From: Notospermus geniculatus
Taxonomy: Eukaryota > Nemertea > Pilidiophora > Heteronemertea > Lineidae
DNA length: 64,000 nucleotides
Reading direction: 5' to 3'
NCBI GenBank assembly: GCA_002633025.1
Contig: NMRB01000518.1
Location: 129,884 to 193,883, forward strand
Shown: piece after piece, positions 32,101-44,480 of the stretch
How the letters are laid out: every line of letters starts with the position of its first letter
Numbering within the stretch: the stretch's first letter is position 1
Translations under genes and position numbers: made by a program
The notes under the pieces: generated by a model
The model's input: only the letters and a program-made list of their open reading frames with translations
Databases searched by the model: none
What the model was told of the DNA's origin: nothing

Positions 32101-33980
32101 AGAGACCCTTATACATGTACTTGGGCATTATTGTAGTTGTAATCCTTGTGTAAGATCTGCTGGGTCATTTATTCTACAGACCTAGAGACATCTTCCTGTT
32201 AGGCTACTATTAGTACAACAACTACATCACAGGTGGTGCCAGCGACTGAGACAATGGATTTGGGCCTAAATGTTGACATTAGTGCATTTTACTTGATGTA
32301 TGTCACAGTATATACCATGTATATCATAGAAAGGTCATATCAAAATACCTACTGGGAACTGCCTCTAGTGGCCCTTGATGCCCACATTCATGTGGGACAC
32401 ACGTATGACAAACCCAGGATGATTACCATTACTTTTGTTCTCTGTTGTTTGTTTATTACCAGTACTTTTATTACCTGACAATGCGAATGGCAGGTAGGGT
32501 GCAGAAACATTTGGGTAAAATTTTCAGGGGGTTTCATTTCCACATGTGTTTTGGAAGTTTGTTTTTGTATAAATTTGTTGTATATTGGTACCGGTAATTT
32601 TGATCAATTTTCTGTCGAGTATTTGTTGCCATATTTTCACTGCCTTTGTTTGTATTCCCAGTAGGCCTAGGCCTACATGTACATTATCAATATCGACTGA
32701 CTTTCGCATGAGTCATTAAAATGCCATCACAAATCTGGTGTTCTTGAAGGTGTAAAGTTGAAATCTAGGCAAGGGGTATGCTCAGTATAATGTGAGAACA
32801 TTTGACCCCTTTTCAGGGGGGGGGGGGTTAGCCTGGTTTGTTATATACAAGTGTATCTGTGTGTGTTAATCAGAATCTCCCTGTAGATACATTTACATAT
32901 CCCAAATGAGAGTACCGGTACAGATTGTTCTCTGAACAAAATTCTTTGTAGGCTGTACATGTAGGAAAATGAAGTCTCAGATTTGAGAAGTGTTGTTTGC
33001 ACTGTTTCAAACATGATTGAAAGAAAAACACTCTTTTTTTGATAGTGCTCAGCTGAACAGTTGGGCTGAATGATTTTCTACGGTGCAGAGAATATTACGT
33101 GAAAACATTTCCTTTGTTACCTGGGTCCATATTTATAAACAAACTTAAGTCAAAGTGTGATACTTATCTTTTGTGTTGAACAAAGGATAAGTGTCACACT
33201 TAGACTTAAGTAGCTTTATGAATATGGACCCACCAGGGACCTTTTTCATCAACTTTCGTAAGACTTGCAGATGTCCGACTTGATTAGTTCTCTCTCTCCT
33301 TCCACTTTGTTCCATTCAAAGGGTTAATACAAGTCACATTCTCCAGATCAACAAGTCATATCAATGAAGGCTTTGTGATACGGTCCCTGATTTGGATTTC
33401 GTTTATGGTTTAATGCCAGTAAAAATGTTTTCTGCATATTTTCCTAAGTGCACTGATATTACCGGTACATATTTTCTGTGTAAGAACAGCAATAGCCATC
33501 AACTCTGTCATTCCTGATAATGGAGAATAGAATTGATTCCATGAGTTATGGCAGCAGATTCTTCAGCTAGTTTTGTCTCAGTGGTGGATTGCTCCATCCA
33601 TAGGTGATCTTTCTCATTGCAAGAGGGGATCAGTGATGTGGAGTCAGTCCCCACCCTACCGGCCCTGACTTAATCTGTCTCACCCTAGGTTGACAGTAGG
33701 TTAAATTTTTGATTTTATAGCTGCCATGACACTGATGTGTGATGAATTACTAGTACTGATAATTCTGTTATTTATTACCAAATATGATTTGGTAATATGT
33801 GAAGGAATTAACATATGAATGTTTTTATGAAGCATACCAATGAATTTAATTCGTATACATGTGCTCTCTTTAGTATGTTCTGTTGATGTGAATATATATT
33901 ATATCAAAAATTATATTTTATCCAAGAAAAATTGTACAGGCTTTTTCATCTTATGTACTGAAGGATAATAGTAATAAACT
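32101..33980 (+). other. 3' untranslated region of death-domain gene copy 1
   Basis: No intron signals interrupt this stretch. The first good AATAAA is at 33973-33978, implying a 3' UTR of about 1.9 kb. It includes an 81-codon frame (32233-32478) with a hydrophobic C-terminal half that is identical in the second copy, and a hairpin element at 33123-33231. Confidence 0.45.
33123..33231. mobile_element. Short hairpin MITE in the 3' UTR (present in both copies)
   Basis: GGGTCCATATTTATAAA with AACTTAAGT pairs with its complement ending ATATGGACCC; the core TGTGATACTTATC is also paired. The same element sits at 49426-49534, so it predates the divergence of the two copies. Confidence 0.7.
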
Positions 33981-34130
33981 TCTGTATAAAAGGCATTAAT
34001 CTGCAGCCTGTTTTGTAATGATGAAGCACTGATATATTGTTGATATCTTACTACACTCACAGGGACTTGAGGCATGCATTGCAGGGGTGGTGGGTGTGTT
34101 ACAGAGGTCCAAGGAGCACATACCTTGGTA

Positions 34131-34291
34131 ATACCCCCCTTTCTGTAGAAACCAAAGGGCAGCCACAATATAGCGCACACGATGGACATTTCAGGCCAGT
34201 TGAGAGTTACAGAGTGGCACGGCTGGGGATCGAACCCACGATCTTCCGATCACGAGTCCTCAGCCCTAACCATTATGCCACCGCGCTCCCC
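34131..34291 (-). repeat. tRNA-derived SINE, copy 1 only
   Basis: The minus strand starts GGGGAGCGCGGTGGCATAAT (A-box region) and contains GTGGGTTCGATCCCCAGC (B box). Copy 2 has unrelated C-rich sequence at the same place. Cloverleaf pairing is incomplete in the anticodon arm, so I do not call a tRNA gene. Confidence 0.65.
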
Positions 34292-34480
34292 CTAATACCT
34301 CATTTCGTTTCATCCACTCCACAAAATGCACCGAAACAGAATTGTTTGGGATTGTTTTGAATATGAAGTTGAATTACAATAATCTTACCACCCAAAGTCG
34401 CTACGGCCAAATGGAGTGCTTCCGGTGACGACGGAGTGCGGCGACAACAACAACTATGTTGCCAAGCTAAACAATATGGC

Positions 34481-34517
34481 GGCCAACCTGCAGATCTGAT
34501 CACATTTTTCTGTAAAA
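34481..34517 (+). promoter_or_regulatory. PPP1R36 start-proximal region with YY1-like motif
   Basis: ATATGGCGGCCAACC lies about 35 bases before the start codon. ATGGCGGC is the core recognised by YY1 and is common at metazoan transcription starts. In the second copy the alignment breaks just at this motif. The transcription start itself cannot be seen. Confidence 0.35.
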
Positions 34518-37500
34518 ATGGCAAAAATAATGATGGCAGCTGCTCGCCCAGCTACAGTTTTGGAATATGTACGTTGGTCATTATTTCAAGAATTATACAG
34601 ACGTCAAAAAATGCACATCGTAGGCCAGCATAACCTGGTTTGTCATGAATGAATGGTGATGATAGGCCATCACTGGAAATAATTTTGGCTCAGGATGAGC
34701 CACTTTGAGCCATTTTTGAACAGGTGAGCCAATTGAGGCCTCTGAAGGGGGGTCTTTTGGCTCAGGCTGAGCCAAAAGTGGCTCAAATTGGTGGCTCAAA
34801 AGGCTGAGCCAGTCCTTGAGCCAGTGATTTTTTCCAGTGATCCACATCCATCCTGAGTCCTCCTGACCATCTCCACATCAGTCCCAGCATGTCCAGTCGT
34901 CCACACAGAGACCAGACACTCTCATTATTGCACTGCATGTCATGCATGCATGTCATATATACAGCTAGGCCTAGGCCTAGGGCGGCCTATGGACCACATG
35001 GCAATGAATGATACCGTAACACTGCAAATAATCCTGGCTCAGGATGAGCCACTTTGAAGACTTTTGAGTCATTTTTGAACACGGGAGCCATTTGAGGCCT
35101 CTGAAGGGGGGTCTTTTGGCTCAGGCGGAGCCAAAAGTGGCTTAAATTGGTGGCTCAGCAGTCATTTGAGCCAGGGATTTTTTGCAGTGAATCCACCAAC
35201 CATCATAGGCTACCATCCATGATAGGCCTATCATCTAGGCCTATAGATCGTTGCAGTTGATTGGGAACAACGTCTTCAGGCCAAACGCAGTCAAGGCGCA
35301 GCGTCACGTCAGTGTTGACGCGGCCAGGCCCCTTGCTTTCTCCTGTAGGCCTACGTCACTGACGTCCCACGTGGGTTTTGTAAACTTTTTCAAGTCAATC
35401 TTTTAGATTTCCAAAGCGAGTATTCCGTTGAGCAGTTATGGATTCCCAAGTTTTTATGACCGTCATGACCCCAAGGTTCTGAGCTATCCACTGGTATGTT
35501 TAATTAGTGGGAGTGACCAGGAACCTGGCGACAGTCGTGAGTTGAAAAGGGCATGTGTGGTCAAATTCTCGTAAACGTTGTTCCCTACTTTTTGCATGGA
35601 TCTATAGGCTACATGTCTACCTGCTCCTACGAGCTGTACTGTAGTGTAGACCCTAGCCACCACGGCACAGTAGGCCTAGGCCTACCCCCGGCACCCCGAG
35701 TATGCCTACATGTAGGCTCCTAGGCCTCCTAACGATAGGAACACAGAAAATGAAAATCACAACATCAGGATGTAGGCCTATTGACATTCTTAAAAGCCAC
35801 ATGCCCCAACAGTCAACCTCGCACCCACCATAGCTAGATTTTAATTTAATGATGGTCCTAACATCTTACTTGGCCTTAATTTCAATTTCAGGGCTCTGTT
35901 CCAAGCAGTGGAAAGTGGACATGGAAAGAAGAGACCTCTACTCTGGAATTTGTCAGGTTGGTAGGATGAGGTAGCATTGGTACTTTGGCCACAGTTGGTT
36001 AGGGGCCTTGGCCTCCTTGCCATTTCTGGTCCACACTACATACTGTACATGCAGTTTGCACTGCTGGGCCATGCCATTTTGAGTTTTTCTGTTGAAATCA
36101 CCTGATATGCTTTCACACAATTCTCCTCTTGATTGTGTTCCAGTAACAACCCAAATGCAGACAAGTTGGAGAAGAAGAAAAGAGGTCAGAAAGGTGGTGC
36201 CCATCACTTGATGGACTTCGGCTCCAAGCGAAATGACAGGAACACACCAAGCTTAGTGAACAGACCATATGGTCAGCAAGCACGGCCAAGGGCACATGGC
36301 CTGCAGAAATCAGCAAAGGCAAAACAGAAACAGTCAGATGAAGAGCAGTTAGTGACACTTGAAAGAGTAAAAGGTATAAAGTTTGCCCCTTTGTACATAT
36401 TTGATTATTCTCCTTCCCCTACTGGTTATCCCGGCAAATGAAGAAGTATGTGTTTGTCAAGTTAATAGTAGGTAATCAAATAAAATCATGTTATGTAACA
36501 GTCACACACCTCCATCTCTTCAAATATTCCAACACTATCTCCTTTCAGATGTGGCCTATGATATGCTCTCAGAAGTAGAATCAGTGTCGCCAGCTTTTGA
36601 TGACCTTTTCAGTGCAGAACAGTTTGATGTGTTTTTGGTTTATCTCGTCAACTACTTCCAGTGTTTCTTTGAAAAGATTGCACATGAGAATAAACCAAAT
36701 CCTATGAATATGTAAGTACAGGTACCAGCCGTTGACGTGTTTTCAAATGAAGGCATGTTCTAAATTGTGTATATTCATCCATTTGTTCTATCATTTTGTA
36801 ATNGCGCACTGTGCTAGAAACACTGAAATCTGGGGTGAATTTCAATGCTTTGCTCCAAATTTCAGAGTTTCAAGGTCAATTTTACAGATTTGTTGGTGGC
36901 CGAAAGAGGGGGTGCACCCTGGAAATATTCAAATTCAGCGGTACTTAGAAAATGTCAATGAACTTTGTGATTTGGTTCCACAAATGTACCTATGTGTATT
37001 AACCTCAATTTCCAACTATCTGGAAAAGCAAATTCTGTTATCAATGTGGAAGAGTTAGGAAGCATTAAGAAATTTTTTGTCAACTTAAATTTCTACTTGT
37101 TTCTTTAGTGAACCTAGTCTTGCTGAGATCAAGTACTATGAGAATCTTTGTGAGAGAGTGGAAGTAGCACAGAAACAGATCGGACAGACGTACTGTGTCC
37201 TTGTGCTTGGCCTTGGACTGGAGCCATTTCATCACATGGCATGTGGATTGTAAGTGATCGTAATAGTTTTATTGGCTCTATGTGTTCAGCTTCTATTTTT
37301 CAATTGCCCATTTACCAGGGTTTCTGATGGAAACTGCTCAGTAGGTTCTGCTCAGTAGGTTGACTCTCAGTAGAAACCATCCCTGGAGTTGTTGAACACA
37401 CCTCTGTGTGCCATGGTTGACCACACTATACCAGAGAAAATGTTCTTGACAAGGTCTTTTCCTAGCAGTTTTTAGACAGGTGTCTAAAATGAACCACTCT

Positions 37501-40500
37501 ACTTTTTTGCTTTTTTTTGCTCACACTGCTGCCTGTCTTTCAGCTCTCGGGTATCGGCGACATACACAGACCGAAACATGTATGAGACCATCTACTCATT
37601 CTGTTCATTTGTTATATGGATTTCATTCAAGCGGAAGGAGTATGAGACAATAAGGAAAGAAGTTGGACGGTAAGATTATCAAGACGTTGTAAATACATCA
37701 CACATACAGACAATCCATTATTTGAATCTTTTGGAAGCCTGATTCTGGTTGATGGTCTACCCCAGTCGATATCTTTATAAGTTGATGATAGAATTCATAA
37801 ACAACAACAGTTTGGAATGGGTGATTTCAAGATGGGTTTAACACCGGTTTTACAATGCTTCAAAGCATTGTAAAACCAGTGTTAAAACCAACTTTGAAAT
37901 CACCCATGTTGGAATGTGTCATATACAGATACCGGTACTACTCTGTTTCAGGATCCTGAGATCAGATACGTTCAATCCAGCCATTCGTGTAAAAAATGCT
38001 CCTGATGGTATGTAATTTTACCTGGTGATAAGTGATCACATATTTCAATTCCCACTGAAGTCTATTTCAATTCCCACTGAAGTCTAGATAAATACACCTG
38101 ATTAGCTCACCTCTGTGAGGTGAGCTTCTCCCATGGTGTGTCGTCCGTCGTCGTCCGTCGTCGTCGTCCGTCGTCGTTAACAGGGGTGGCACGTTTCTAA
38201 ACCGCTTGGGTTACAGACTTGAAATTTGGTGTACAGGTACCCTATGGTAAAAACTATCTCTGGACCGAAACTTAGCGCTGCTGCTTGTACACTCTGGCCT
38301 GTAGGGGGCGCTTTGTGAAAACCTTCTTTCGGCCATATCTCCTGAACGCTGTTAGCCAGAACCACGAAACTTTTATGGTGGGTTCCTCTGATGAGACTAC
38401 ATCACATAAATCCCGGGTTTTTGATTTGACCTACTTTTCAAGGTCACAGAGGTCAAAGTTCAAAATTCACTGTTTGGTGGCACATTTCATTGCTATTTGA
38501 CATAGAGTGTTGTGATTTGGTGTGAAGATATATCTAGGCACCCTGCACGAATGCACCAAATTTCAACCCGATCGGACTTCAAATATGGCCGCCAGGAAGC
38601 CATCTTGAAAAATGGACTTTGACCCACATTTTATAAATAGGAGTAGGTAGGATGTTTTAACGTTGTCAAAATATGTATCTAGGTACCATATAAATATATG
38701 GTAAATTTCAGTCAGATTCGACGTCAAATATGGCTGCCAGGGAGCCATCTTGAAAAATGGACTTCGACCCACACCTCATAAATAGTGATAGCTAGGATGC
38801 TTTAACTGTGCCTAAATATGTGTCTTGGTACTGTCTACTTATATGCCAAATTTCGGTTCGATTGGACTTCAACATGGCTGCCAGGCGGCCATGTTGAAAA
38901 ATTGACTTTGGCCATATCTCATCGGTAGTAAATGTTACGATGTTTCTGCACTAATCCTTCACCATTCAGTGTATCACCAGGCTACTTGTGATAGTTTGCA
39001 CATTCTTCATGGCCTTTGTTTGTGTTTGTTTGTTTTCATTACTTTTCACTGCACTTTTCTAGAAAATCCATTTCCATTTCTTGATGATGATGAACTTCGA
39101 TTTGTAGAAGGTGAAGGTCACAATCACATACATCTCTTTTGTCTTCCTGATGACACTATTGACAGCAGGAATATTTGCTGATATTGCCTGATTCAGTCCT
39201 TGGTTCAAGCTTGGAGGAATAAAACCTCACAAAAATAGATAAACATCTAACACTCATAGGATTGCAAAGCAAAGCTTTCCGTGGCTTCAGAAGTGTTTTA
39301 TGACTGTTATTTCCCGAGTCCTCCTCTCTTCATTCCTTCAATTCTTCTCCAAGCTGAGATGCATTTCTTAGCAAATCAGTTGTTTGGTTAGTGGTTTTTC
39401 TAAGAGGAGGATGTAAACACTGAATTTGTCTGAATAGGTGAGATCATGTTGGGGCTGAGGGAAGTTCATTCATTCATTGATACTGAACTTAAGTCGATCT
39501 TCTGATATCCAAGGTGTACAGGTACCGGTAATCACTGGAGAGTGATTTCCTTCGGATTCAAATAGGCCTATCAGCAAATTTCTTGTTGGGTACCGGTATT
39601 CAGGAGACGCTATGGCACTTGTAGTGGTATAAGAAGCTAAACATTTGCCTAATTTGTTTAGATATAAGATAACTTCAAGTAGGTGCTGTATATGGCCACA
39701 TGAGTGACGCATCAACATCAGATAGTGTTAATTATTATTTAATGCCTATGCCAATCTCCACATCTTGATTAGCCCAAAACTGTGCAAGACAAAAGGGTAC
39801 TATGGTTGGTCTCTATCTGTGGATTTGTTATGGAAAGAAAGCATGAAAACACTCAGGCTGTAGTAAAGCCGTGTCTTCTTGATTTGTTTAACTACGGTAA
39901 TCAACATGTCGAGGTTCTCTACAGTCAGTGAAATTCCAATATAAGATGGTCAATGGGAGACTTTCCTGCCGTTAGAGGCCGCCTGTTAGCAGTCCAAAAA
40001 CGTCACAAAATTTGACGTCAAATGCGTGAGCCACGGTGCCCACGTCATTATGGACGACGTTGTGGCATGCATTTCTGCCCCGTGACGTCAAATTTCATGA
40101 TGTTCTTGGACCGCTAACTCATGGTGGCCTCTGATGGCAGGAAAGTTCCCCATTGGAGTGGGCCTTTAAATATCATGGCTAACTACATAACATTTTAACT
40201 TGTACTTCATGCTGTATAATGTTGTTAACACATTAACAAGGCATCACAACTCCAGTCAATGCTATTTATGTTCCTATCTGTCAATGTTTTTGCTTGCCGT
40301 CTGCTAAGGCTAGGTTGGAGGAAGGGAAACTAATAAATGTGCTGCTGAAAACTAGGCTTTAGGTAATAATACAAGACATGTGAGAAGACGTAACATTCCC
40401 TATTACACCTGTCAGCTAAACGCCCCAACTTATAATTCTTATGAATCAGTAGGCCCTATCTGCAGATGGATGCCTGTAATCCACCACTTCTCTCCCTTAT

Positions 40501-43136
40501 ACTCTCCGACTCTAATCCTTATCGTTGATTGTATTTTAGAAAAAGAGGAAGCTGAGAAAAAGGAGAAGAAATCTGCAGAGCCGGTTAAAAAGTTGACGCC
40601 AGCAGAGTACAGACGTCTGCATCCGTAAGGCATCCTTTCCATAGAAGTACGGTATATGGCATATGAAAACGCCGGTTAACAATGGCTTCATGGTTGTGAA
40701 TCCATGTGACAAGACTTTGTTAACTGGCGTTTTCATATACATGTACTTTTGTACAAGAAGCCCAAGTTGACTCTTCTTAGATCATATTTTGTATCACTGA
40801 CCTTTGCCATCAGGTTACAGGAATTCACATGGGTCTGAGGTCTTGTTCTTAGTGCGCCCTGCAATTGACGGAAATGTGTGGTCTATAATAGTTTTTCTCA
40901 CTTATTGCAGGAAAAGGCCAGCCATAAAGAGTATTATTCAGTAAGTTCAATTTACTTTCTTTTATCTCAAAATAATTTGAATGCCTGGCAAGAGAAACAC
41001 CAAGAGATGAAGTTATTTTAAAGAAATTTAAATTTACTGCTTTTTAGCCCGCTTGGCCGCAAGGCCCAGCAGGGCTTATGCTGTGGTTGGGGTCATTGAG
41101 TGGTGGTCTGTCGTGCGTCAGTCCGTACGGCGGTCCGTACGGCGGTCCGTACGGCGGTATGTCCGTAAACTTTTGGTTCGTTAGCGCTCTAGCGCCTTTA
41201 TTTTTTGACGAATCTTTTTTATCTTTGGTAGGTATATATATGGGCCTAAGATCTAGATCGAGTTCGATTTTGACCACAGTTGGATTCCTATTTTGGCCTC
41301 CAGGGGGCTTTTTGTGAAAAATTTCAAAGGGCTATATTTTGATAATGGTTTGAACTATCACGTTGAAACTTTCTACACGTGTACCTCTAGGTTATAGCAA
41401 CCTACAGACAAAATTTTCGTGAAGTCTGATTGTTGACTTTGCCACTAGGGGGCCAAAACCAAAATCACTGAAAGTACTGTTTCTCCCTTCCCAAGAGACG
41501 GATCTTTGTCAAATTTTTATCATGGGTATATCTAATAGGGGTACATAAGATATAGTACTCAAGTTTTTAATTTGACCAACGTTTCAAGTTCACAGAGGTC
41601 GAAGTTCGCCTGAAATTACGAAATTGGCTCTTTTTGTAACGGTTTGGCCTATTGCTTTGAAACTTTGCACGTATCTACATGTACCTCTAGGCTGTAACAA
41701 CTCAGATGAATTTTTGGCAAAATCTGATTCTTGACTTTGCCACTAGGGGGCCAAACTGCTTCAAGCCAAGCGGGCACAGTGCCATTGGCACTATTTTTCA
41801 TAGAGGTCTTCCTTACTGCCTGTGAACAGGGATTCCCTGTAAATACATATTGTGATCAAATGCTCAGTGCATTGAAATTTCTCCTTACAGCCAGAGATCG
41901 CCAGCTGTTGTTTCTATTTTACCATCACCAAAAGAGGAGGCTAACTGGTTGTTTCGCCGAACTGGAGCTCTCTCTCCAACGTAAGTTGATTCTGACGTGA
42001 CCGTTTTGCCATTAACACCTCCTGATGGAGACATTGGGAGTTCACCTGCCTGGGTGCAGGGAGATCTTTTCATAATAATCAGCTTTATGAACTCTAGATT
42101 TTTTTACAGAGCTCTTGCAAATATCAACCGAGAAGAACTGACTGAAGAGAGCTTGAATGAAAACAAAGAGGGATTACTAAGAATCGATATCAAATCATTC
42201 AAGTGAGTAGACTGAACAGTTCTGAAAGCTTTAAAATCTGTACCAGTGATGAGTAGGGTTGTCGAGAATTTAAGGTTGTTGGGAGTCCTAGATCTGTCTC
42301 GAGTTTTTTGTGGCACATGAAACTTTATCAGTCCTGTTTCTTTAGTTTTCTGTTTCAACCCATGAACGTGTTTTATCCTTCAGGGCTGGCATAATTGGCG
42401 AACCACTCAGTCAGTTCAACAAGATGACCTTGACACCATTCGGAGCAGAGAATGAGGAAGGGGAGGATGAAGAGAACAATGGCGAGAGGAGGGGGTAAGG
42501 AATAAGTACCGGTAGAACTTTAGAGTTACCGGGCAGTGGTCTGCATTGTAATTCTTTTTCATCTACAAGAGCAACATTGAAGTATCTTGTCCACTCGGAA
42601 ACACTGAACAACAACCTGCAGTTTCACCCATGTAAAGTCCGGCAACATCTAAGTGCGATCCAATGGAGTGCAGAAGTCAGGAAATGAGACTGGAATTTGT
42701 GGTTTTCAATTATGCATTGGACTTGCATAACCGGTGATGATCCGTTGCCCACTATTGGGCACCACTAAAGTCTGTTTGTATAGTCTGATTGCATTGTCGA
42801 TCGGTTAATTCAGGAGTTGCGTGTGATTAAAGATCCGTGGAAAATCCAACTACCGGTATTGCCTCACTTCCGCATTCCATTGAGTCACGCTTAGATATTG
42901 CCGGATTTTAATCAATCTTTAAAACAATCTTTTGGAAGATCTACTTTGTGCAAGATCTTCCTCAACATTGCATCTTTGTGGCCGTAAACTTTGACGCTAT
43001 CTCTCTGTGGCTGTAGTTTGCTAAGTGTTCATATTGTTACAGGTCAGGCGTAACACGATCACCGGATATGAGTCGGCAACCCACCGCATTGTCTCATGCC
43101 ACAACCGAGGGATTCACGGACGAAGACGATGAATAA
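34518..43136 (+). CDS. PPP1R36: Protein phosphatase 1 regulatory subunit 36-like, copy 1
   Basis: Fifteen plus-strand exons splice in consistent phase to 492 codons: 34518-34568, 35892-35956, 36144-36373, 36549-36711, 37109-37249, 37544-37669, 37952-38007, 39063-39110, 39291-39386, 40540-40624, 40911-40940, 41891-41980, 42110-42202, 42384-42494 and 43043-43136. The start is MAKIMMAAARPATVLEY. Conserved-looking blocks are GKWTWKEETSTLEF, QTYCVLVLGLGLEPFHHMAC (about residue 195), RVSATYTDRNMYETIYSFCS, GRILRSDTFNPA and HQRSPAVVSILPSPKEEANW; the end is acidic. These match my memory of the PPP1R36 family (PP1 inhibitor-like domain), a cytosolic PP1-binding subunit linked to testis and ciliated tissue. 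It is longer than the human protein of about 420 residues. I see no clear RVxF docking motif. AATAAA at 43549-43558 ends the transcript. Confidence 0.83.
34665..35190. mobile_element. Two copies of a GGCTCA-rich MITE
   Basis: Direct copies at about 34671-34838 and 35026-35190 share GGCTCAGGATGAGCCACTTT and GAGGCCTCTGAAGGGGGGTC. Each has inverted ends of the type CACTGGAAATAATTTTGGCT or CACTGCAAATAATCCTGGCT. Both lie in PPP1R36 intron 1, in the stretch (34472-35573) absent from copy 2. Confidence 0.7.
37818..37905. mobile_element. Intronic hairpin MITE (both copies)
   Basis: GGGTGATTTCAAG and TTTTACAATGCTTC pair with their complements. The copy-2 version at 53504-53592 is more perfectly paired (GATTTCAAAGTTGGTTTTAA). 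It was therefore present before the copies split. Confidence 0.75.
38103..38965. mobile_element. TAGCTCACC / GTCGTCCGTCGTC repeat in a PPP1R36 intron, copy 1
   Basis: It starts with the small palindrome CTCACCTCTGTGAGGTGAG, then a GTCGTCCGTCGTCGTCC tract, then TTTCNAGGTCACAGAGGTCAAAG and repeated ATGGCYGCCAGGNAGCCAT blocks of about 115-150 bases. A diverged relative occupies the same intron position in copy 2 (53762-54800). Confidence 0.7.
39951..40157. mobile_element. Intronic palindrome with GACGTCAAAT motifs (both copies)
   Basis: CAATGGGAGACTTTCCTGCC at the left pairs with GGCAGGAAAGTTCCCCATTG at the right. The inner arms contain GTCACAAAATTTGACGTCAA and its complement. The orthologous element in copy 2 is 56488-56692. 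Confidence 0.75.
40637..40758. mobile_element. Hairpin MITE of the 12.6-kb family, copy 1
   Basis: CCATAGAAGTACGGTATA and AACGCCGGTTAACAATGGCT pair with the diverged complement at 40715-40758. It begins 13 bases past the donor of PPP1R36 exon 10. The same insertion is present in copy 2 at 57185-57302. Confidence 0.75.
41046..41792. mobile_element. AGCCCGCTTGG element, copy 1 only
   Basis: A 747-bp insertion between TTTTT duplications (41041-41045 and 41793-41797). Copy 2 retains the empty site (CTGCTTTTTCATAGAGG). AGCCCGCTTGG near the left end pairs with CCAAGCGGGC near the right. It has four GTCCGTACGGCG-type units near 41120 and two long internal direct-repeat halves (GCCACTAGGGGGCCAAA). 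No transposase is encoded. Confidence 0.8.
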
Positions 43137-43548
43137 TCCTTATTGTGTTAACATATGTTTACGATGGTAATTACACAATACACTAACTCAAAAAAGAAAG
43201 TTTCTTTATTGTTTGAAGACACTGCTACATGATGGAATGACCGTAGTCAAAAAATGCACCTTTCTAGTTGTTTCGTGGTGGTCTGAAATGTCTCTTCTCT
43301 ACATCATAAGATTTAAACTAGAATACAAGCCACCCATATCAATGTGATTATGAAAAATCCCATCCATTTTATCTCACTTTTATTTTCCGTCCTATGTACA
43401 GATAAATGTATACACAAGTTCAAGATTTTCTAAAGAATCTGTGATAGGAAAAATTTGTTTATACATGTACATGTAATTTGTTTCTTCACTAGCTATCATA
43501 CTGGTAATACCATATGATACCATTACGGTATCATCCTTTTGAAGTGTA

Positions 43549-43558
43549 AATAAATAAA
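43549..43558 (+). promoter_or_regulatory. PPP1R36 polyadenylation signal, copy 1
   Basis: Overlapping AATAAATAAA about 415 bases after the stop codon. A single AATAAA is retained at 60611-60616 in copy 2. Confidence 0.6.
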
Positions 43559-43692
43559 GTCTGACAAATCATTGCATTCAATTTGTTATCCATAAGGTAC
43601 CGGTAATTACATGCAGTCACTTTAAAACTGGCAGGGACCGTGGTTCTGTTCCATTTCCACAAAGTCATTTTAATCCTTGAAACATACACCCA

Positions 43693-43840
43693 GAGCCGTA
43701 TGCACCAAACGAAGATTATCTGGAACTCAGGTTGAGCCACAACTTCTCCATTGTCACATCATGCCCTGGCAAACCTGAACAATTTAAAAGTTGCGGCTCA
43801 ACTTGAGTTCAAGACAATCTTCATTTGGTGCATACGGGCC
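43693..43840. mobile_element. 148-bp MITE, copy 1 only
   Basis: The ends GAGCCGTATGCACCAAAC and complement are flanked by CCA (43690-43692, 43841-43843). Copy 2 shows the empty site CACCCAATGTTTACC near 60750. Confidence 0.85.
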
Positions 43841-44035
43841 CCAATGTTTACCGTAAATACCCTTTCCATAGCAGACGTACTAAGTCGACTGATTTAACCG
43901 CAATCAGCATACATCCTGCAGTTCTAAAAGGATTTGTCGGCATGGCAGAATGTCTACTAAACTGGCTTGCTGGCTTGTAGCAGTGGGCAACTGAGTCCAA
44001 ACTCTGCGTTTGTTGTTCCTTTAAAATGCATGAAG

Positions 44036-44143
44036 CAGTCCGTTTGTTGTGAGGCGAGCAAAAAGCTGCTCGCCTGAGAACAATAGAATTTTCTATTGTT
44101 CTCAGGCGAGCAGTTTTTTGCTCGCCTCACAGCAAACGGCCTG
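44036..44143. mobile_element. 108-bp hairpin, copy 1 only
   Basis: CAGTCCGTTTGTTGTGAGGC pairs with GCCTCACAGCAAACGGCCTG, flanked by ATGAAG (44030-44035, 44144-44149). Copy 2 has the empty site GCATGAAGCCAC near 60950. The CAG...CTG termini resemble hAT-type elements. Confidence 0.85.
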
Positions 44144-44480
44144 ATGAAGCCACTCCCAAGGGCATTTACCATACACTCTTTCGCAGTGGTCATAAGGGAC
44201 ACTGAAGTCTACACTGAGCATAAGTTTTAGCTATCGGTATACTGAACCAGGAAACTTGGGGGACCAGAGTGCAAGCCAAGCCACTGGGCCGCTTTTGAAT
44301 TATGAACGACAAATTACCAAGTTTCTTGAGGATTTTAATTACTGTGAATTAAGTGCAACCAATGTATATCTTGTACGATTAAGATTTTAACAATGACGAT
44401 GATGGAAAGGTGTTCACCTGCATTGTGGATTAGAATTCATTTATTTCATACTTCATATGAAAGCAGCATATTTCGAAGCT

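Larger units (their letters stand above)
28790..44480. repeat. Large direct repeat, copy 1 (15.7 kb)
   Basis: It aligns along its length with 44975-62022 in the same orientation. It starts near AAATGCCGAAGTTTG in a death-domain-gene intron and ends at TTTCGAAGCT downstream of PPP1R36. Identity is near complete over 32.1-33.8 kb and lower elsewhere. Copy-specific insertions include 34131-34291, 41046-41792, 43693-43840 and 44036-44143. Confidence 0.95.

Noticed and set aside
34593-34847. 84-codon minus-strand frame at 34.6-34.8 kb
   Set aside because: It coincides with the GGCTCA-rich palindromic element; its repetitive translation reflects the repeat.
41078-41317. PYGGPYGGPYGG-like peptide repeat in a plus-strand frame
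   Set aside because: It is the translation of a GTCCGTACGGCG tandem repeat inside a copy-1-specific mobile element.
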